A stretch of DNA of 64,000 nt from Zhengella mangrovi (GCF_002727065.1 NZ_PDVP01000008.1:1-64000), one strand, 5' to 3'. Shown: positions 1 to 10,476, numbered from the stretch's first letter. Numbers and translations: made by a program. Notes: generated by a model not told the origin, from the sequence alone.

Positions 1-61
<61 letters not shown>

Positions 62-68
62 CCAAAAC

Positions 69-90
69 GCCGCCGCAAGGCGGCTTTTTT
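69..90 (+). terminator. Rho-independent terminator after tRNA remnant
   Basis: Stem GCCGCC (69-74) and GGCGGC (79-84) close a GCAA tetraloop, followed by six T (85-90). Confidence 0.8.
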
Positions 91-438
91 GTTGGTCACG
101 GGTCCAGGACGAGACCCTCTCCAGGGGCCCGCAAGCCGGCAAACCCGGCGCAGCGGGACATAAACCGCAAATCCTGCCCCCGCAACCAACCAACTCCCGA
201 GATCCGCACCGTCGCCGGCGCGAAAGCTTCGCTTCCGCTGGCGAGGTCGCTCGTCGTCCTGCGGACCATAACCCGACCGTCGCAGGGTCCAAGCCTGCCC
301 CCGCAACCAACCAACTTCCGACATCCGCACCGTCGCCGGCGCGAAAGCTTCGCTTCCGCTGGCGAGGTCGCTCGTCGTCCCGCGGACCATAACCGGACCG
401 ACTCAGGGTCCAAGCCTGCCCCCGCAACCAACCAGAAC

Positions 439-460
439 GCCGCCGCAAGGCGGCATTTTT
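439..460 (+). terminator. Second copy of the GCAA-loop terminator
   Basis: The same hairpin as at 69-90 recurs 370 bp later. The T run is ATTTTT instead of TTTTTT. Confidence 0.7.
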
Positions 461-547
461 GTTGGTCACGGGTCCAGGACGAAAATCTCGTCTGGGGCCC
501 GCAAGCCGGCAAACCCGGCGCAGCGGGACATAAACCGCAAATTCTGC

Positions 548-861
548 TTAATAGGCATAGGCGGCTCGATATCAGGCTACCATGGATCGCCGCCATACCT
601 CGTCGAGCCGGTCGCCTGTCACCAACCTCCCAAAGAAGCGCTCCGGTGATCGATAGGCTGGTCCATGGCGCGGGTTGCCGTGAAACCTGCATCGGTGCCA
701 ATTTCAATCATCCGGGGGGCAATATCAGGCGCATTCTTGCCGGAGGGATGAGGATGCCGGGCTGGCCTCGAGGCCGGCTATGGTTCCGCGCACGGGCCGG
801 ACCTCTGCGGCTGGAGCCGTGTCCGTGGGAGTGGAACCGCGAATGTCGGCCGAAAGCGGGT
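548..861. other. Non-coding stretch with no recognised feature
   Basis: No convincing gene is seen between the repeat array and the LacI stop codon. The only structure noted is an imperfect inverted repeat at 761-778 (GCTGGCCT / AGGCCGGC) without a T run. Confidence 0.5.
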
Positions 862-1890
862 TCAGGCTGCCGGCGCGGCGGTGGACGCGCGAACTATGAG
901 GTCGACCGGGAGGGTTTCGATGCCGCTGGACGGGGCCGTGCCGGGGTGCTCCAGGAGACGGAGAAGAAGGTCGGCCGCAGCGGCGCCAAGGTCGGACCGC
1001 GGTTGGCGGATGGTGGTCAGCGGCGGGATGTAAAAGCGCGCCGTCTCGATGTCATCGAAGCCAACGACCGATACGTCCTGCGGCACCCTTATCCCGGCTT
1101 CATGCAGGCCGGAAATGAAACCGAATGCCAGTTCGTCGCTGGCGCAGAACATGGCGGTCGGGCGGTGCTCCATCGCCAGCCAGGTTTTCGCGGCACGAAG
1201 ACCGCCGGCAATCGAGAAATCGGCCTGCAGGAACCAGTCCGGATTGACCACCAATCCGCGGGCTTCCAGTTCGCCGATCGCGCCGTTCATGCGCTCTCCG
1301 GTCAGCACGTTGTCGCGCGGACCGAGAATGTGCCCGATGCGGACGTGACCCAGGCCGGCCAGGTGCGCGATCGCCTGGGCGGCGCCCGCCCGGTTGTCGA
1401 CGCGGACGCCGGGCAGGGAGGCGGTCTCGTTCCATTCGCAGGCGTAGATGAGGGGCGGCAGGGCGCGTGTTCCGCCACTATCACCCGGCAAGACCAGCGT
1501 GTCGGGCAGGGAGCCATCGAGGGAAATGATCCCGTCGGCGCGTCCGCTGCTGAGATAGTCGACCAACAGGCTGGCGGGAACGTCGGGATGCCTCGTGTCC
1601 GCAACAAGCACGCTCAGGCCGGACTTCGCGAGGGTGGCCTCGATGCCCGAGAGGATCTCGGAAAAGAAGGGGTTGCCGAGGTTGGGCACCAGCACCATCG
1701 CTGCGCCGGTGCGCCCGCGGCGCAGGTTCTGTGCGGTGAAATTGATGCGGTAGCCGGTGCGGGCCGCCGCTTCCATGACGGCCTGGCGCGTGTCTTCGGC
1801 AACCGTATCCGGCCGGTTCAGGGCACGGCTGACCGTCGCGGTCGAAACGCCCGCCACGCGGGCCACATCGGTGATCTTGGCTGAGGCCAT
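862..1890 (-). CDS. LacI-family transcriptional regulator
   Basis: 342 aa. An N-terminal LacI helix-turn-helix (about residues 5-25, ITDVARVAGVSTATVSRAL) is followed by the hinge helix (AQNLRRG) and a periplasmic-binding-protein-like sugar sensor domain to the C terminus, ending with the typical DVSVVGFDDIE and LTTIRQP segments. It is divergent from the carbohydrate ABC transporter at 2101. Two TGTAATCGATTACA-type palindromes lie between them, so it very probably represses that operon and binds its sugar or a pathway intermediate as inducer. The identity of the sugar cannot be read from the sequence. No strong Shine-Dalgarno precedes the ATG. Confidence 0.93.
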   Translation of the reverse strand: MASAKITDVARVAGVSTATVSRALNRPDTVAEDTRQAVMEAAARTGYRINFTAQNLRRGRTGAAMVLVPNLGNPFFSEILSGIEATLAKSGLSVLVADTRHPDVPASLLVDYLSSGRADGIISLDGSLPDTLVLPGDSGGTRALPPLIYACEWNETASLPGVRVDNRAGAAQAIAHLAGLGHVRIGHILGPRDNVLTGERMNGAIGELEARGLVVNPDWFLQADFSIAGGLRAAKTWLAMEHRPTAMFCASDELAFGFISGLHEAGIRVPQDVSVVGFDDIETARFYIPPLTTIRQPRSDLGAAAADLLLRLLEHPGTAPSSGIETLPVDLIVRASTAAPAA

Positions 1891-1973
1891 GCTTTCAAAC
1901 GTCTGCCGGGAAACAGCTTTTCGGATCGGTTCTTTTTATCATTGACTCGGAAGAAATTCGGCGTCAACCTTTC

Positions 1974-1989
1974 ATGTAATCGATTTCAC
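1974..1989. promoter_or_regulatory. LacI-type operator O1 (imperfect)
   Basis: ATGTAATCGATTTCAC is one half-perfect copy of the palindrome found intact at 2006-2021. Centres are 32 bp apart, close to three helical turns, which suits cooperative binding by a dimer pair or tetramer. Confidence 0.75.
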
Positions 1990-2005
1990 AACATTGGGAG
2001 TGTTC

Positions 2006-2021
2006 ATGTAATCGATTACAT
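2006..2021. promoter_or_regulatory. LacI-type operator O2 (perfect 16-bp palindrome)
   Basis: ATGTAATCGATTACAT is its own reverse complement, with a central CG as usual for LacI/GalR proteins. It lies 80 bp before the binding-protein start and 115 bp before the lacI-like start, so it can control both directions. Confidence 0.85.
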
Positions 2022-2100
2022 CGGTGGAGGCCGATGGAGAAGGAGAATGGCGCCGGCCGAGGAGATCATCGCCGGCCATTGGATCAAACGGGAGGAACTC

Positions 2101-3336
2101 ATGAAATTCGTCAAGACAATGCTTGCCGGCGCCAGCATGCTCGGCCTTTCCATGGCTGCGGCCCAGGCCGCCGACTGCGAGGTGACGCACTGGTGGACTT
2201 CGGGCGGTGAAGCGGCTGCCGTCAGCGAACTCGCCAAGGCCTATGACGCAACGGGCAACCACTGGGTCGACGGTGCGATCGCCGGTTCCGGCAACACCGC
2301 GCGACCGATCATGATCAGCCGCATCACCGGCGGCGACCCGATGTGCGCGACGCAGTTCAACCACGGCCGCCAGGCGGAGGAACTGGTCGAGGCCGGGCTG
2401 ATGCGCGACATCACCGACATCGCGGAAGCGGGCAAGTGGCGCGACGTCATCAACCCGCCGTCCATCCTCGATGCCTGCACGGTGGACGGGAAGGTCTATT
2501 GCGCTCCGCTCAACATCCACTCGCAGCAGTGGCTCTGGCTCAGCAACGCTGCCTACGAGAAGGCGGGGATCCCGGTTCCGGCCAACTGGAACGATTTCGT
2601 CGAGACAGCGCCCAAGCTGATGGATGCCGGCATCGTGCCGCTGGCGATGGGACAGCAGGGATGGCAGCAGAACCTGGCATTCCAGGTGCTCCTTCTCTCG
2701 CTCCTGCCGAACGACGTCTACCTGGAGGTGTTCAAGGACAAGAAGGCGGACGTGGCGGGCGGCGCCGAGGTTGCCAAGGTCTTCCAGGCAGCGAGCACGG
2801 CGCGCGACCTGTCGGCCGATTCCAATGTCCAGAACTGGAACGATGCGACCAACATGGTCATCACGGGCAAGGCCGGCGGCCAGATCATGGGCGACTGGGC
2901 GCAGGGCGAATTCGCCATCGCCAAGCAGGTGGCCGGCAAGGACTACAGTTGCCTGCCCGGGCTGGGCCTGAAGGACGTCCTGCTGGCTGGCGGCGATGCC
3001 TTCTACTTCCCGGTCCTGTCCGATCCGGAAAAGACCAAAGCACAGGGCGACCTGGCGGCCATGCTGCTGCAGCCCGAGGTCCAGGTTGCCTTCAACCTGA
3101 AGAAGGGCTCCCTGCCGGTCCGCGGCGACATCGACCTGTCGGCGGCCAACGACTGCATGAAGAAGGGCCTCGAGATCCTCGCCAAGGGGTCGACGGTTCC
3201 TGCCGTCAACCAGCTGATCACGTCGGATACGCGCACGCAGATGGAAGACCTCTTCGTGGAGTTCTTCGCCAACAAGGACATGACCCCCGACGCTGCCCAG
3301 AAGCGCTTCGCCGACATCATCTCCCAGGCGGAGTGA
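2101..3336 (+). CDS. Carbohydrate ABC transporter substrate-binding protein
   Basis: 411 aa, periplasmic. The signal peptide ends at AQA-AD near residue 25. The mature part resembles family-1 solute-binding proteins of the glucose/mannose type (GtsA-like): WWTSGGE near the N terminus, repeated alpha/beta segments, a DWAQGEF motif in the second lobe and several cysteines. An in-frame upstream extension to 1942 exists, but the ATG at 2101 follows GGAGGAACTC and starts the signal peptide, so I chose it. It is the first gene of a long operon under the LacI operators. The ligand is probably a mono- or oligosaccharide or glycoside imported for the downstream dehydrogenases; the exact ligand is unknown. 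Confidence 0.93.
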   Translation: MKFVKTMLAGASMLGLSMAAAQAADCEVTHWWTSGGEAAAVSELAKAYDATGNHWVDGAIAGSGNTARPIMISRITGGDPMCATQFNHGRQAEELVEAGLMRDITDIAEAGKWRDVINPPSILDACTVDGKVYCAPLNIHSQQWLWLSNAAYEKAGIPVPANWNDFVETAPKLMDAGIVPLAMGQQGWQQNLAFQVLLLSLLPNDVYLEVFKDKKADVAGGAEVAKVFQAASTARDLSADSNVQNWNDATNMVITGKAGGQIMGDWAQGEFAIAKQVAGKDYSCLPGLGLKDVLLAGGDAFYFPVLSDPEKTKAQGDLAAMLLQPEVQVAFNLKKGSLPVRGDIDLSAANDCMKKGLEILAKGSTVPAVNQLITSDTRTQMEDLFVEFFANKDMTPDAAQKRFADIISQAE

Positions 3337-3357
3337 TGCCGCACTGACCGCAAGGCG

Positions 3358-3381
3358 CCGGCCTGCCCTGGTGCAGGCCGG
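3358..3381 (+). other. Intergenic hairpin after binding-protein gene
   Basis: CCGGCCTGC (3358-3366) pairs perfectly with GCAGGCCGG (3373-3381) around a 6-base loop, with no T run. Its position between a highly expressed binding-protein gene and its permease suggests mRNA stabilisation or partial attenuation rather than full termination. Confidence 0.65.
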
Positions 3382-3423
3382 TGTCCGACAGTCCGTATCC
3401 GTTCGAGCGCGAGGGAGGCGACC

Positions 3424-4314
3424 ATGGCAACAGGTCGGCCAAGGCAGCTGTTTCGAAACATCCCGTCGAAGATCGCGGCAATCCCGATGATCCTGACCGC
3501 CTCGGTGGTCTTTCTCGGCGGGACACTGTGGACGATTGCCTACAGTTTCACCAATTCCAAGCTGCTGCCGCGATGGAAGCTCGTCGGCCTCGACCAGTAC
3601 GAGCGGCTCTGGGCCACCAAGCGCTGGATCGTCTCCTTCGAGAACCTGTTCATCTACGGCGTCTGCTCACTCGTCTTCAGCCTGGTGATCGGATTCGTCC
3701 TCGCCGCGCTGATGGACCAGAAGATCCGCTTCGAGAACACGTTCCGCACTATCATCCTCTATCCCTTCGCGCTGTCGTTCATCGTGACCGGGCTGGTCTG
3801 GCAATGGATCCTCAACCCGGATTTCGGCCTGCAGGGCATCGTGCGCGGGCTCGGCTGGGACAGTTTCAGCTTTGATCCGCTCTATAATCCCGACATCGCC
3901 ATCTTCGGCATCCTGATTGCCGGGCTGTGGCAGGGAACGGGCCTGGTCATGGTGCTCATGCTGGCCGGTCTTCGCGGCATCGACGAGGACATCTGGAAGG
4001 CGGCGCGCGTCGACGGTATCCCGATGTGGAAGACCTATCTCTTCGTCGTCATCCCGATGATGCGGCCGGTGTTCATCACCACGATCGTGCTGATCGCGGC
4101 CGGCATCGTGCGCCTCTACGACCTGGTGGTCGCACAGACCGGCGGCGGACCGGGCATCGCCACCGAGATGCCGGCGAAATACGTCTACGACTACATGTTC
4201 GGCGGCCAGAATCTGGGCCAGGGCTTCGCGGCATCGACGATGATGCTGCTTTCGGTGCTCGTTGTGCTCATTCCCTGGGCCTACCTGGAATTCGGAGGCA
4301 AGAAACGTGTCTGA
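3424..4314 (+). CDS. Carbohydrate ABC transporter permease (MalF-type)
   Basis: 296 aa inner-membrane protein with about six hydrophobic segments and the EAA coupling loop AARVDGIPMWKTYLFVVIP, which docks on the ATPase at 5255. The length fits the shorter MalF/UgpA-like permeases without the large periplasmic loop. GAGGGAGGCGACC precedes the ATG. Its end overlaps the next gene by 8 bp, indicating translational coupling. Confidence 0.92.
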   Translation: MATGRPRQLFRNIPSKIAAIPMILTASVVFLGGTLWTIAYSFTNSKLLPRWKLVGLDQYERLWATKRWIVSFENLFIYGVCSLVFSLVIGFVLAALMDQKIRFENTFRTIILYPFALSFIVTGLVWQWILNPDFGLQGIVRGLGWDSFSFDPLYNPDIAIFGILIAGLWQGTGLVMVLMLAGLRGIDEDIWKAARVDGIPMWKTYLFVVIPMMRPVFITTIVLIAAGIVRLYDLVVAQTGGGPGIATEMPAKYVYDYMFGGQNLGQGFAASTMMLLSVLVVLIPWAYLEFGGKKRV

Positions 4315-5248
4315 TCCATCGTCTGTCGCCATGGCCGGCGCGGCCGCGGATGCCGTTCGCCCGGTTCTCTCCGGACCCTCGGGCCGCCGCCCGAAACGGG
4401 CCATCTCGCCGCGCAACATCGTCATCTACGGGACGCTCGGCCTGATCTCGATCTACTACCTGCTGCCGCTCTACGTGATGGTGGTCACCTCGCTGAAAGG
4501 CATGCCCGAGATCCGTCTCGGCAACGTGTTCTCGCCGCCGGTCGAAATCACCTTCCAGCCCTGGGTCAAGGCCTGGGCGGAAGCCTGCACCGGCCTCAAC
4601 TGCGATGGCCTGTCGCGCGGCTTCTGGAACTCGGTGCGCATCACCGTGCCATCCGTCATCGTCTCGATCGCGATCGCGTCGATCAACGGCTACGCCCTGG
4701 CGAACTGGCGGTTCAAGGGCGCCAACTTCTTCTTCTCGGTGCTGATCTTCGGCGCCTTCATTCCCTACCAGGTCATGCTCTACCCGATCGTGATCATGAT
4801 GCGGGAAATCGGCCTCTACGGTTCGCTCTGGGGCCTCGTCATCGTGCACACGATCTTCGGCATGCCGATCCTGACGCTGCTTTTCCGCAACTATTTCACG
4901 TCGCTTCCGGAGGAACTGTTCAAGGCCGCGCGCGTCGACGGGGCCGGGTTCTGGGGCATCTATTTCCGGATCATGGTGCCGATGAGCATGCCGATCTTCG
5001 TGGTCGCGATGATCCTGCAGGTCACCGGCATCTGGAACGACTTCCTGTTCGGCGTGATCTACACCAAGCCGGACCTCTACCCGATGACCGTGCAGCTCAA
5101 CAACATCGTCAATTCGACCCAGGGCGTGAAGGAATACAACGTCAACATGGCCGCGACCATTCTCACCGGGCTGGTGCCGCTGGTCATCTATTTCGTCTCG
5201 GGAAAACTGTTCGTGCGCGGCATCGCGGCCGGCGCCGTGAAGGGGTAA
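4307..5248 (+). CDS. Carbohydrate ABC transporter permease (MalG-type)
   Basis: 313 aa inner-membrane protein. After a hydrophilic N-terminal tail of about 35 residues come six membrane segments and the EAA loop AARVDGAGFWGIYFRIMVP. I place the start at the GTG at 4307 because GGAGG lies 8 bases before it; an earlier TTG in frame at 4262 has no such site and lies deep inside the previous gene. It forms the heterodimeric channel with the product at 3424. Confidence 0.9.
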   Translation: MSDPSSVAMAGAAADAVRPVLSGPSGRRPKRAISPRNIVIYGTLGLISIYYLLPLYVMVVTSLKGMPEIRLGNVFSPPVEITFQPWVKAWAEACTGLNCDGLSRGFWNSVRITVPSVIVSIAIASINGYALANWRFKGANFFFSVLIFGAFIPYQVMLYPIVIMMREIGLYGSLWGLVIVHTIFGMPILTLLFRNYFTSLPEELFKAARVDGAGFWGIYFRIMVPMSMPIFVVAMILQVTGIWNDFLFGVIYTKPDLYPMTVQLNNIVNSTQGVKEYNVNMAATILTGLVPLVIYFVSGKLFVRGIAAGAVKG

Positions 5249-5254
5249 GGCACC

Positions 5255-6343
5255 ATGGCATCGGTATCGGTCAAGAATCTCGACCTCGCCTTCGGCAGCG
5301 TGAAGGTGCTGCAGGACCTCAACCTCGATATCCAGGAGGGCGAGTTCCTCGTGCTGCTCGGCTCGTCGGGATGCGGCAAGTCGACCCTGCTCAACTGCAT
5401 CGCGGGCCTGCTGGACATCACCGGGGGGCAGGTCTTCATCAACGACCGCAACGTCACCTGGGAGGAGCCGAAAGACCGCGGCATCGGCATGGTGTTCCAG
5501 TCCTACGCGCTCTACCCGCAGATGACGGTGGAAGGAAACCTGTCCTTCGGCCTGAAGAACGCCGGCATGGGCCGGGACGAGATCGCGCGGCGCATCGCGC
5601 GGGCTGCCGAAATCCTCCACATCGAGCCGCTGCTCAAACGCAAGCCGGCGCAGCTGTCCGGCGGGCAGCGGCAGCGCGTGGCGATCGGGCGGGCGCTGGT
5701 GCGCGACGTCGACGTCTTCCTGTTCGACGAGCCGCTCTCCAACCTGGATGCAAAGCTGCGCGCCGAGCTTCGCGTCGAGATCAAGCGGCTGCATCACCAG
5801 CTGAAGAGCACGACGATGATCTATGTCACGCACGACCAGATCGAGGCGCTGACCCTGGCCGACCGGATCGCCATCATGCGCGGCGGCTCGATCCAGCAGC
5901 TGGCCGATCCGCTGACGATCTACAACAAGCCGGTCAACAAGTATGTCGCCGGGTTCATCGGGTCGCCGGCGATCAACTTCTTCGAGGGCGACCTCTCCGG
6001 CAGTGATGCCCCGCACTTCGGATTCGAGGGCCAGCGCGTGCCGCTGCAGCGCTATGCCTTCGGCACCGGGTCAGCGCGGCCGGAACGCGCCGTTCTCGGC
6101 ATCCGGCCGGAACACGTGGTCGCCGGCGAAGCCGCCGCGGCGCAAGAGTTCCGCGCCGAGGTCGCTGTCGAGGTGGTGGAACCGATGGGCGCCGACACGC
6201 TCGTCTGGTCGCGCCTTGGCGGCAGCGAGTTGCGCTTCCGCGTCGACGGCCATTCAACGCTGCGACCCGGAGACCGGATCCCGATCGGTTTCGACCCGGA
6301 ACGGGCCTCCCTTTTCGACACGCAGACCGAACTGCGGGTCTGA
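5255..6343 (+). CDS. Carbohydrate ABC transporter ATPase (MalK/UgpC-type)
   Basis: 362 aa. Walker A GSSGCGKST at 36-44, Q-loop FQSYALYP at 81-88, signature LSGGQ at 134-138, Walker B VFLFDEP with D-loop near 154-165, and switch histidine in YVTHDQ at 193. A C-terminal TOBE/MOP-like regulatory domain follows (about 240-360), as in sugar importers of the CUT1 class. It begins 6 bp after the second permease and completes the importer. Confidence 0.94.
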   Translation: MASVSVKNLDLAFGSVKVLQDLNLDIQEGEFLVLLGSSGCGKSTLLNCIAGLLDITGGQVFINDRNVTWEEPKDRGIGMVFQSYALYPQMTVEGNLSFGLKNAGMGRDEIARRIARAAEILHIEPLLKRKPAQLSGGQRQRVAIGRALVRDVDVFLFDEPLSNLDAKLRAELRVEIKRLHHQLKSTTMIYVTHDQIEALTLADRIAIMRGGSIQQLADPLTIYNKPVNKYVAGFIGSPAINFFEGDLSGSDAPHFGFEGQRVPLQRYAFGTGSARPERAVLGIRPEHVVAGEAAAAQEFRAEVAVEVVEPMGADTLVWSRLGGSELRFRVDGHSTLRPGDRIPIGFDPERASLFDTQTELRV

Positions 6344-6383
6344 CCCTTTCAGCCCGCCCGCGGGCCACTTCAAGAGGACTACG

Positions 6384-7139
6384 ATGACCATCTCTTTCCA
6401 ACTCTACAGCGCCCGCAATTTCCAGCCATGGGACGATGTCATCGCGACGCTGTCGGACCTCGGTTACAAGAACGTCGAGGGGTTCGGGGGCAATTACGCT
6501 GACGCCCGGGCCTTTCGCGACCTGCTCGACCGGCACGGCATGGCGATGCCGACCGGCCACTTTTTCCCCATCGGCACGTTCGAGGACGGGATCGACGCGA
6601 CGCTTGCGACCGCCAGGACCCTCGGGATGGAACGCCTGTTCTGCCCGGCGCCGGAAGACGCGTTGCGCGGCCCGGCCAATGCCGCGGACTGGATCGCGCT
6701 CGCCCGCCGCCTGGAAGATGCGGCCAAGCGCGTCCAGGACGCGGGTTTCCGGTTCGGATGGCACAATCACCACTGGGAATTCATGACCTGCGCGACCGGC
6801 GAAACCCCGATGGCGCTGATCCTGGAACATGCGCCGTCGATCGAATGGGAGGCCGACATCGCCTGGATCGTGCGCGGTGGCGCTGATCCGCTCGACTGGA
6901 TCGGCCGTCACGGCGACCGCATGACCACGGCCCACGTCAAGGACCTTGCTCCGCAGGGCGAATGCGCCGACGAGGACGGCTGGGCGGACGTCGGCCACGG
7001 CGTGCTCGACTGGCCCGCGATCATGGATGCCCTTCGCGGCGCCGGGGTCGATCTCTTCGTGGCCGAGCATGACAATCCCAATGACCTCAAGCGCTTCGCG
7101 GGCCGCACGCTGGCGACGCTGCGCGATCTCGGGGAGTGA
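6384..7139 (+). CDS. Sugar phosphate isomerase/epimerase-family TIM barrel (first copy)
   Basis: 251 aa, xylose-isomerase-like (AP endonuclease 2) fold. Likely metal-binding residues lie in GWHNHHWEF, in EADIAW and in HVKD, and a terminal AEHDNP segment matches the last barrel strand. Such proteins epimerise or isomerise keto-sugars or act as 3-keto-glycoside lyases/hydratases; here the flanking Gfo/Idh/MocA enzymes favour a keto-sugar substrate. The ATG at 6384 follows AAGAGGA. Its stop codon sits within the ribosome-binding region of the next gene. The exact reaction is not determinable from sequence. Confidence 0.85.
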   Translation: MTISFQLYSARNFQPWDDVIATLSDLGYKNVEGFGGNYADARAFRDLLDRHGMAMPTGHFFPIGTFEDGIDATLATARTLGMERLFCPAPEDALRGPANAADWIALARRLEDAAKRVQDAGFRFGWHNHHWEFMTCATGETPMALILEHAPSIEWEADIAWIVRGGADPLDWIGRHGDRMTTAHVKDLAPQGECADEDGWADVGHGVLDWPAIMDALRGAGVDLFVAEHDNPNDLKRFAGRTLATLRDLGE

Positions 7140-7144
7140 CGGAA

Positions 7145-8290
7145 ATGGCGAAGGAGCTTGGCGTCGGCATCATCGGATGCGGCAACATTTCGGCGGCGTA
7201 CATGCGGCTTGCCCCGCTGTTCCGCGGAATCGAGGTTCGCGCCTGTGCCGACCTCGACCGACAAGCGGCAGAGGCGCGCGCGAAGGAATTCGGCCTGCGT
7301 GCGGAGACGGTGGAGGGGCTGCTTGGCGCCGATGACATCGACATCATCGTCAACCTCACCATTCCGGCAGCGCATTACGCCGTGTCACGGGCGATCCTGG
7401 ACGCCGGCAAGCACGTCTATTCCGAAAAGCCTTTCGTGCTTTCGCTGGAGGAGGGCAAGGCGCTGGCCGCCCTTGCCGACGCGAAGGGGCTGCGGGTCGG
7501 CTCCGCACCCGACACCTTTCTCGGCGGCGCGCACCAGCGTGCGCGTTCGCTGATCGAGAGCGGCGCCATCGGCAAGGTGACGGGCGGCACGGCCCACGTG
7601 CTCAGCCACGGCATGGAGCACTGGCATCCCAACCCGGACTTCTTCTTCAAGCCGGGGGCCGGGCCGATGCTGGACCTTGGCCCCTATTACGTGACCAACC
7701 TGATCCAGCTTGTCGGTCCGGTGAAGCGGGTCTGCGCGATGACGTCGACGCCCGCACCGGTGCGCACCATCACCTCCGAGCCGCGCAGCGGCGAGACGAT
7801 CACGGTCGAGACGCCGACCACGATTCACGCGGTCATGGAGTTCGAGAACGGTGCCGTCATCACGCTCGGCACCAGCTGGGACGTCTGGGCACACGGGCAC
7901 CACAACATGGAACTCTACGGCGAGGGCGGCACGCTTTACGTGCCAGACCCCAATTTCTTCGGCGGCGAACTTCGCATGACACGGCGCGACGAGCCGGTGG
8001 ACACCCTGCCGGCCTTCGCGCATCCCTTCGCGGTGGAGAATGCAAAGGACGGCCGCGGCCGGCCGATGGCGAACTACCGCACGGCGGGCCTCGCCGACAT
8101 GGCCCTGGCGATCCTGGAGGGCCGGCCGCACCGCTGTTCGCTGGAACTGGCGCTGCATGCCGTCGACGTGATGACCGCGATCCTGGAATCGGGCGAAAGC
8201 GGCCGGTTCATCGAAATCGGGACCCGGTGCGAGCAGCCGGCCCCGCTGGGGATCGATGAGGCCAGTGACCTCATGCGCAAGGCGACGTGA
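7145..8290 (+). CDS. Gfo/Idh/MocA-family NAD(P)-dependent sugar dehydrogenase (first copy)
   Basis: 381 aa. Rossmann domain with GIIGCGNIS near the N terminus and the family signature EKP (YSEKPFVLS). The catalytic domain has LDLGPYY in place of the common GGGLxxDxGxH segment. Members oxidise or reduce one ring hydroxyl, often C3, of a sugar or glycoside with NAD(P). A GTG at 7136 overlaps the previous stop, but the ATG at 7145 follows GGGGAG at 8 bases and is preferred. Together with the barrel proteins at 6384 and 9418 and a second dehydrogenase at 10486 it forms an oxidation/reduction pair. Confidence 0.9.
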   Translation: MAKELGVGIIGCGNISAAYMRLAPLFRGIEVRACADLDRQAAEARAKEFGLRAETVEGLLGADDIDIIVNLTIPAAHYAVSRAILDAGKHVYSEKPFVLSLEEGKALAALADAKGLRVGSAPDTFLGGAHQRARSLIESGAIGKVTGGTAHVLSHGMEHWHPNPDFFFKPGAGPMLDLGPYYVTNLIQLVGPVKRVCAMTSTPAPVRTITSEPRSGETITVETPTTIHAVMEFENGAVITLGTSWDVWAHGHHNMELYGEGGTLYVPDPNFFGGELRMTRRDEPVDTLPAFAHPFAVENAKDGRGRPMANYRTAGLADMALAILEGRPHRCSLELALHAVDVMTAILESGESGRFIEIGTRCEQPAPLGIDEASDLMRKAT

Positions 8291-8318
8291 ACGGATCCGG
8301 CAGGGAAAGGAGTGCGGC

Positions 8319-9356
<1,038 letters not shown>

Positions 9357-9417
9357 TCCGCAAGACACGATCGATTGACACATGCGCCGATGCGCGAAAT
9401 CCGAGGAGGCAAGACCC

Positions 9418-10476
9418 GTGGCAAAGACGATGAGAGGGGCCGGAATTTTCCTGGCGCAGTTCGCCGGTGACGAGGCACCGTTCAACTCGCTGCCATCGAT
9501 CGCCCGGTGGGCGGCGGACCTGGGCTACGAGGGCATCCAGATCCCGACCTGGGACGGCCGCCTGTTCGACCTGAAGAAGGCTGCCGAATCCAAGGACTAT
9601 GCCGACGAGATCAATGGCATCGCGGCGGATGCAGGCGTGGCCGTCACCGAGTTGTCGACGCACCTGCAGGGGCAGCTCGTCGCGGTGCACCCGGCCTACG
9701 ATGCGCAGTTCGATGCCTTCGCGCCAAGCGAGGTTCACGGCAATCCGGCGGCCCGCCAGTCCTGGGCGGTCGACCAGGTCAGGCTGGCGGCCCGGGCTTC
9801 GCGCAACATGGGGCTCGATGTCACCGTTTCCTTCACCGGGGCGCTGGCCTTTCCTTACCTCTACCCGTGGCCGCAGCGGCCGGCCGGCCTCGTCGAGGAA
9901 GCCTTCGACGAACTCGCCAGCCGCTGGCGGCCGATTCTCGACGTCTACGAGGATCAGGGCGTCGACATCGGCTACGAGATCCACCCGGGCGAGGACGTGT
10001 TCGACGGTGTCACCTTCGAGATGTTCCTGGAGCGTCTTGGCGGGCACCGGCGCTGCACGATCAACTACGATCCGTCGCACTTCGTCCTGCAGCAGCTCGA
10101 CTACCTCGACTTCATCGACATCTACCACGAGCGGATATCCGCCTTCCACGTCAAGGATGCCGAGTTCAACCCGACCGGGCGGCAGGGCGTCTACTCGGGA
10201 TACCAGAACTGGATCGACCGGGCCGGCCGCTTCCGCTCGCTCGGCGACGGGCAGGTGGATTTCGCCGGGATATTCTCGCGGCTGGCCAAGTACGACTATG
10301 ACAGCTGGGCGGTGCTGGAGTGGGAGTGCTGCCTGAAGCATCCGGAGGACGGTGCGGCGGAAGGGGCGCCCTTCATCAGGGATCACATCATCCGCGTCAC
10401 CGAGACGGCGTTCGACGATTTCGCCGGCGGCTCGACGGACCGCGCGGCGATCCGCAAGATGATGGGCATCGGCTAG
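9418..10476 (+). CDS. Sugar phosphate isomerase/epimerase-family TIM barrel (second copy)
   Basis: 352 aa, a longer relative of the protein at 6384. Barrel metal ligands are suggested by GYEIHPGED, INYDPSHFVLQ and AFHVKDAEF. I place the start at the GTG at 9418 because GAGGAGG lies 8 bases before it; the upstream in-frame ATG at 9382 lacks a site. Having two different barrels between two Gfo/Idh/MocA enzymes recalls the levoglucosan pathway (LgdA, LgdB1, LgdB2, LgdC), where the barrels carry out beta-elimination and hydration of a 3-keto sugar. That parallel is inference. Confidence 0.85.
   Translation: MAKTMRGAGIFLAQFAGDEAPFNSLPSIARWAADLGYEGIQIPTWDGRLFDLKKAAESKDYADEINGIAADAGVAVTELSTHLQGQLVAVHPAYDAQFDAFAPSEVHGNPAARQSWAVDQVRLAARASRNMGLDVTVSFTGALAFPYLYPWPQRPAGLVEEAFDELASRWRPILDVYEDQGVDIGYEIHPGEDVFDGVTFEMFLERLGGHRRCTINYDPSHFVLQQLDYLDFIDIYHERISAFHVKDAEFNPTGRQGVYSGYQNWIDRAGRFRSLGDGQVDFAGIFSRLAKYDYDSWAVLEWECCLKHPEDGAAEGAPFIRDHIIRVTETAFDDFAGGSTDRAAIRKMMGIG

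Noticed and set aside
96-707. Minus-strand open frame of 203 codons
   Set aside because: It runs across the tRNA-tail repeats and terminators, has no recognisable domain or ribosome-binding site and looks like low-complexity GC coding by chance.
1942-2100. N-terminal extension of the sugar-binding protein
   Set aside because: It would include the operators and add 53 residues before a perfect signal peptide; the ATG at 2101 has a strong ribosome-binding site.
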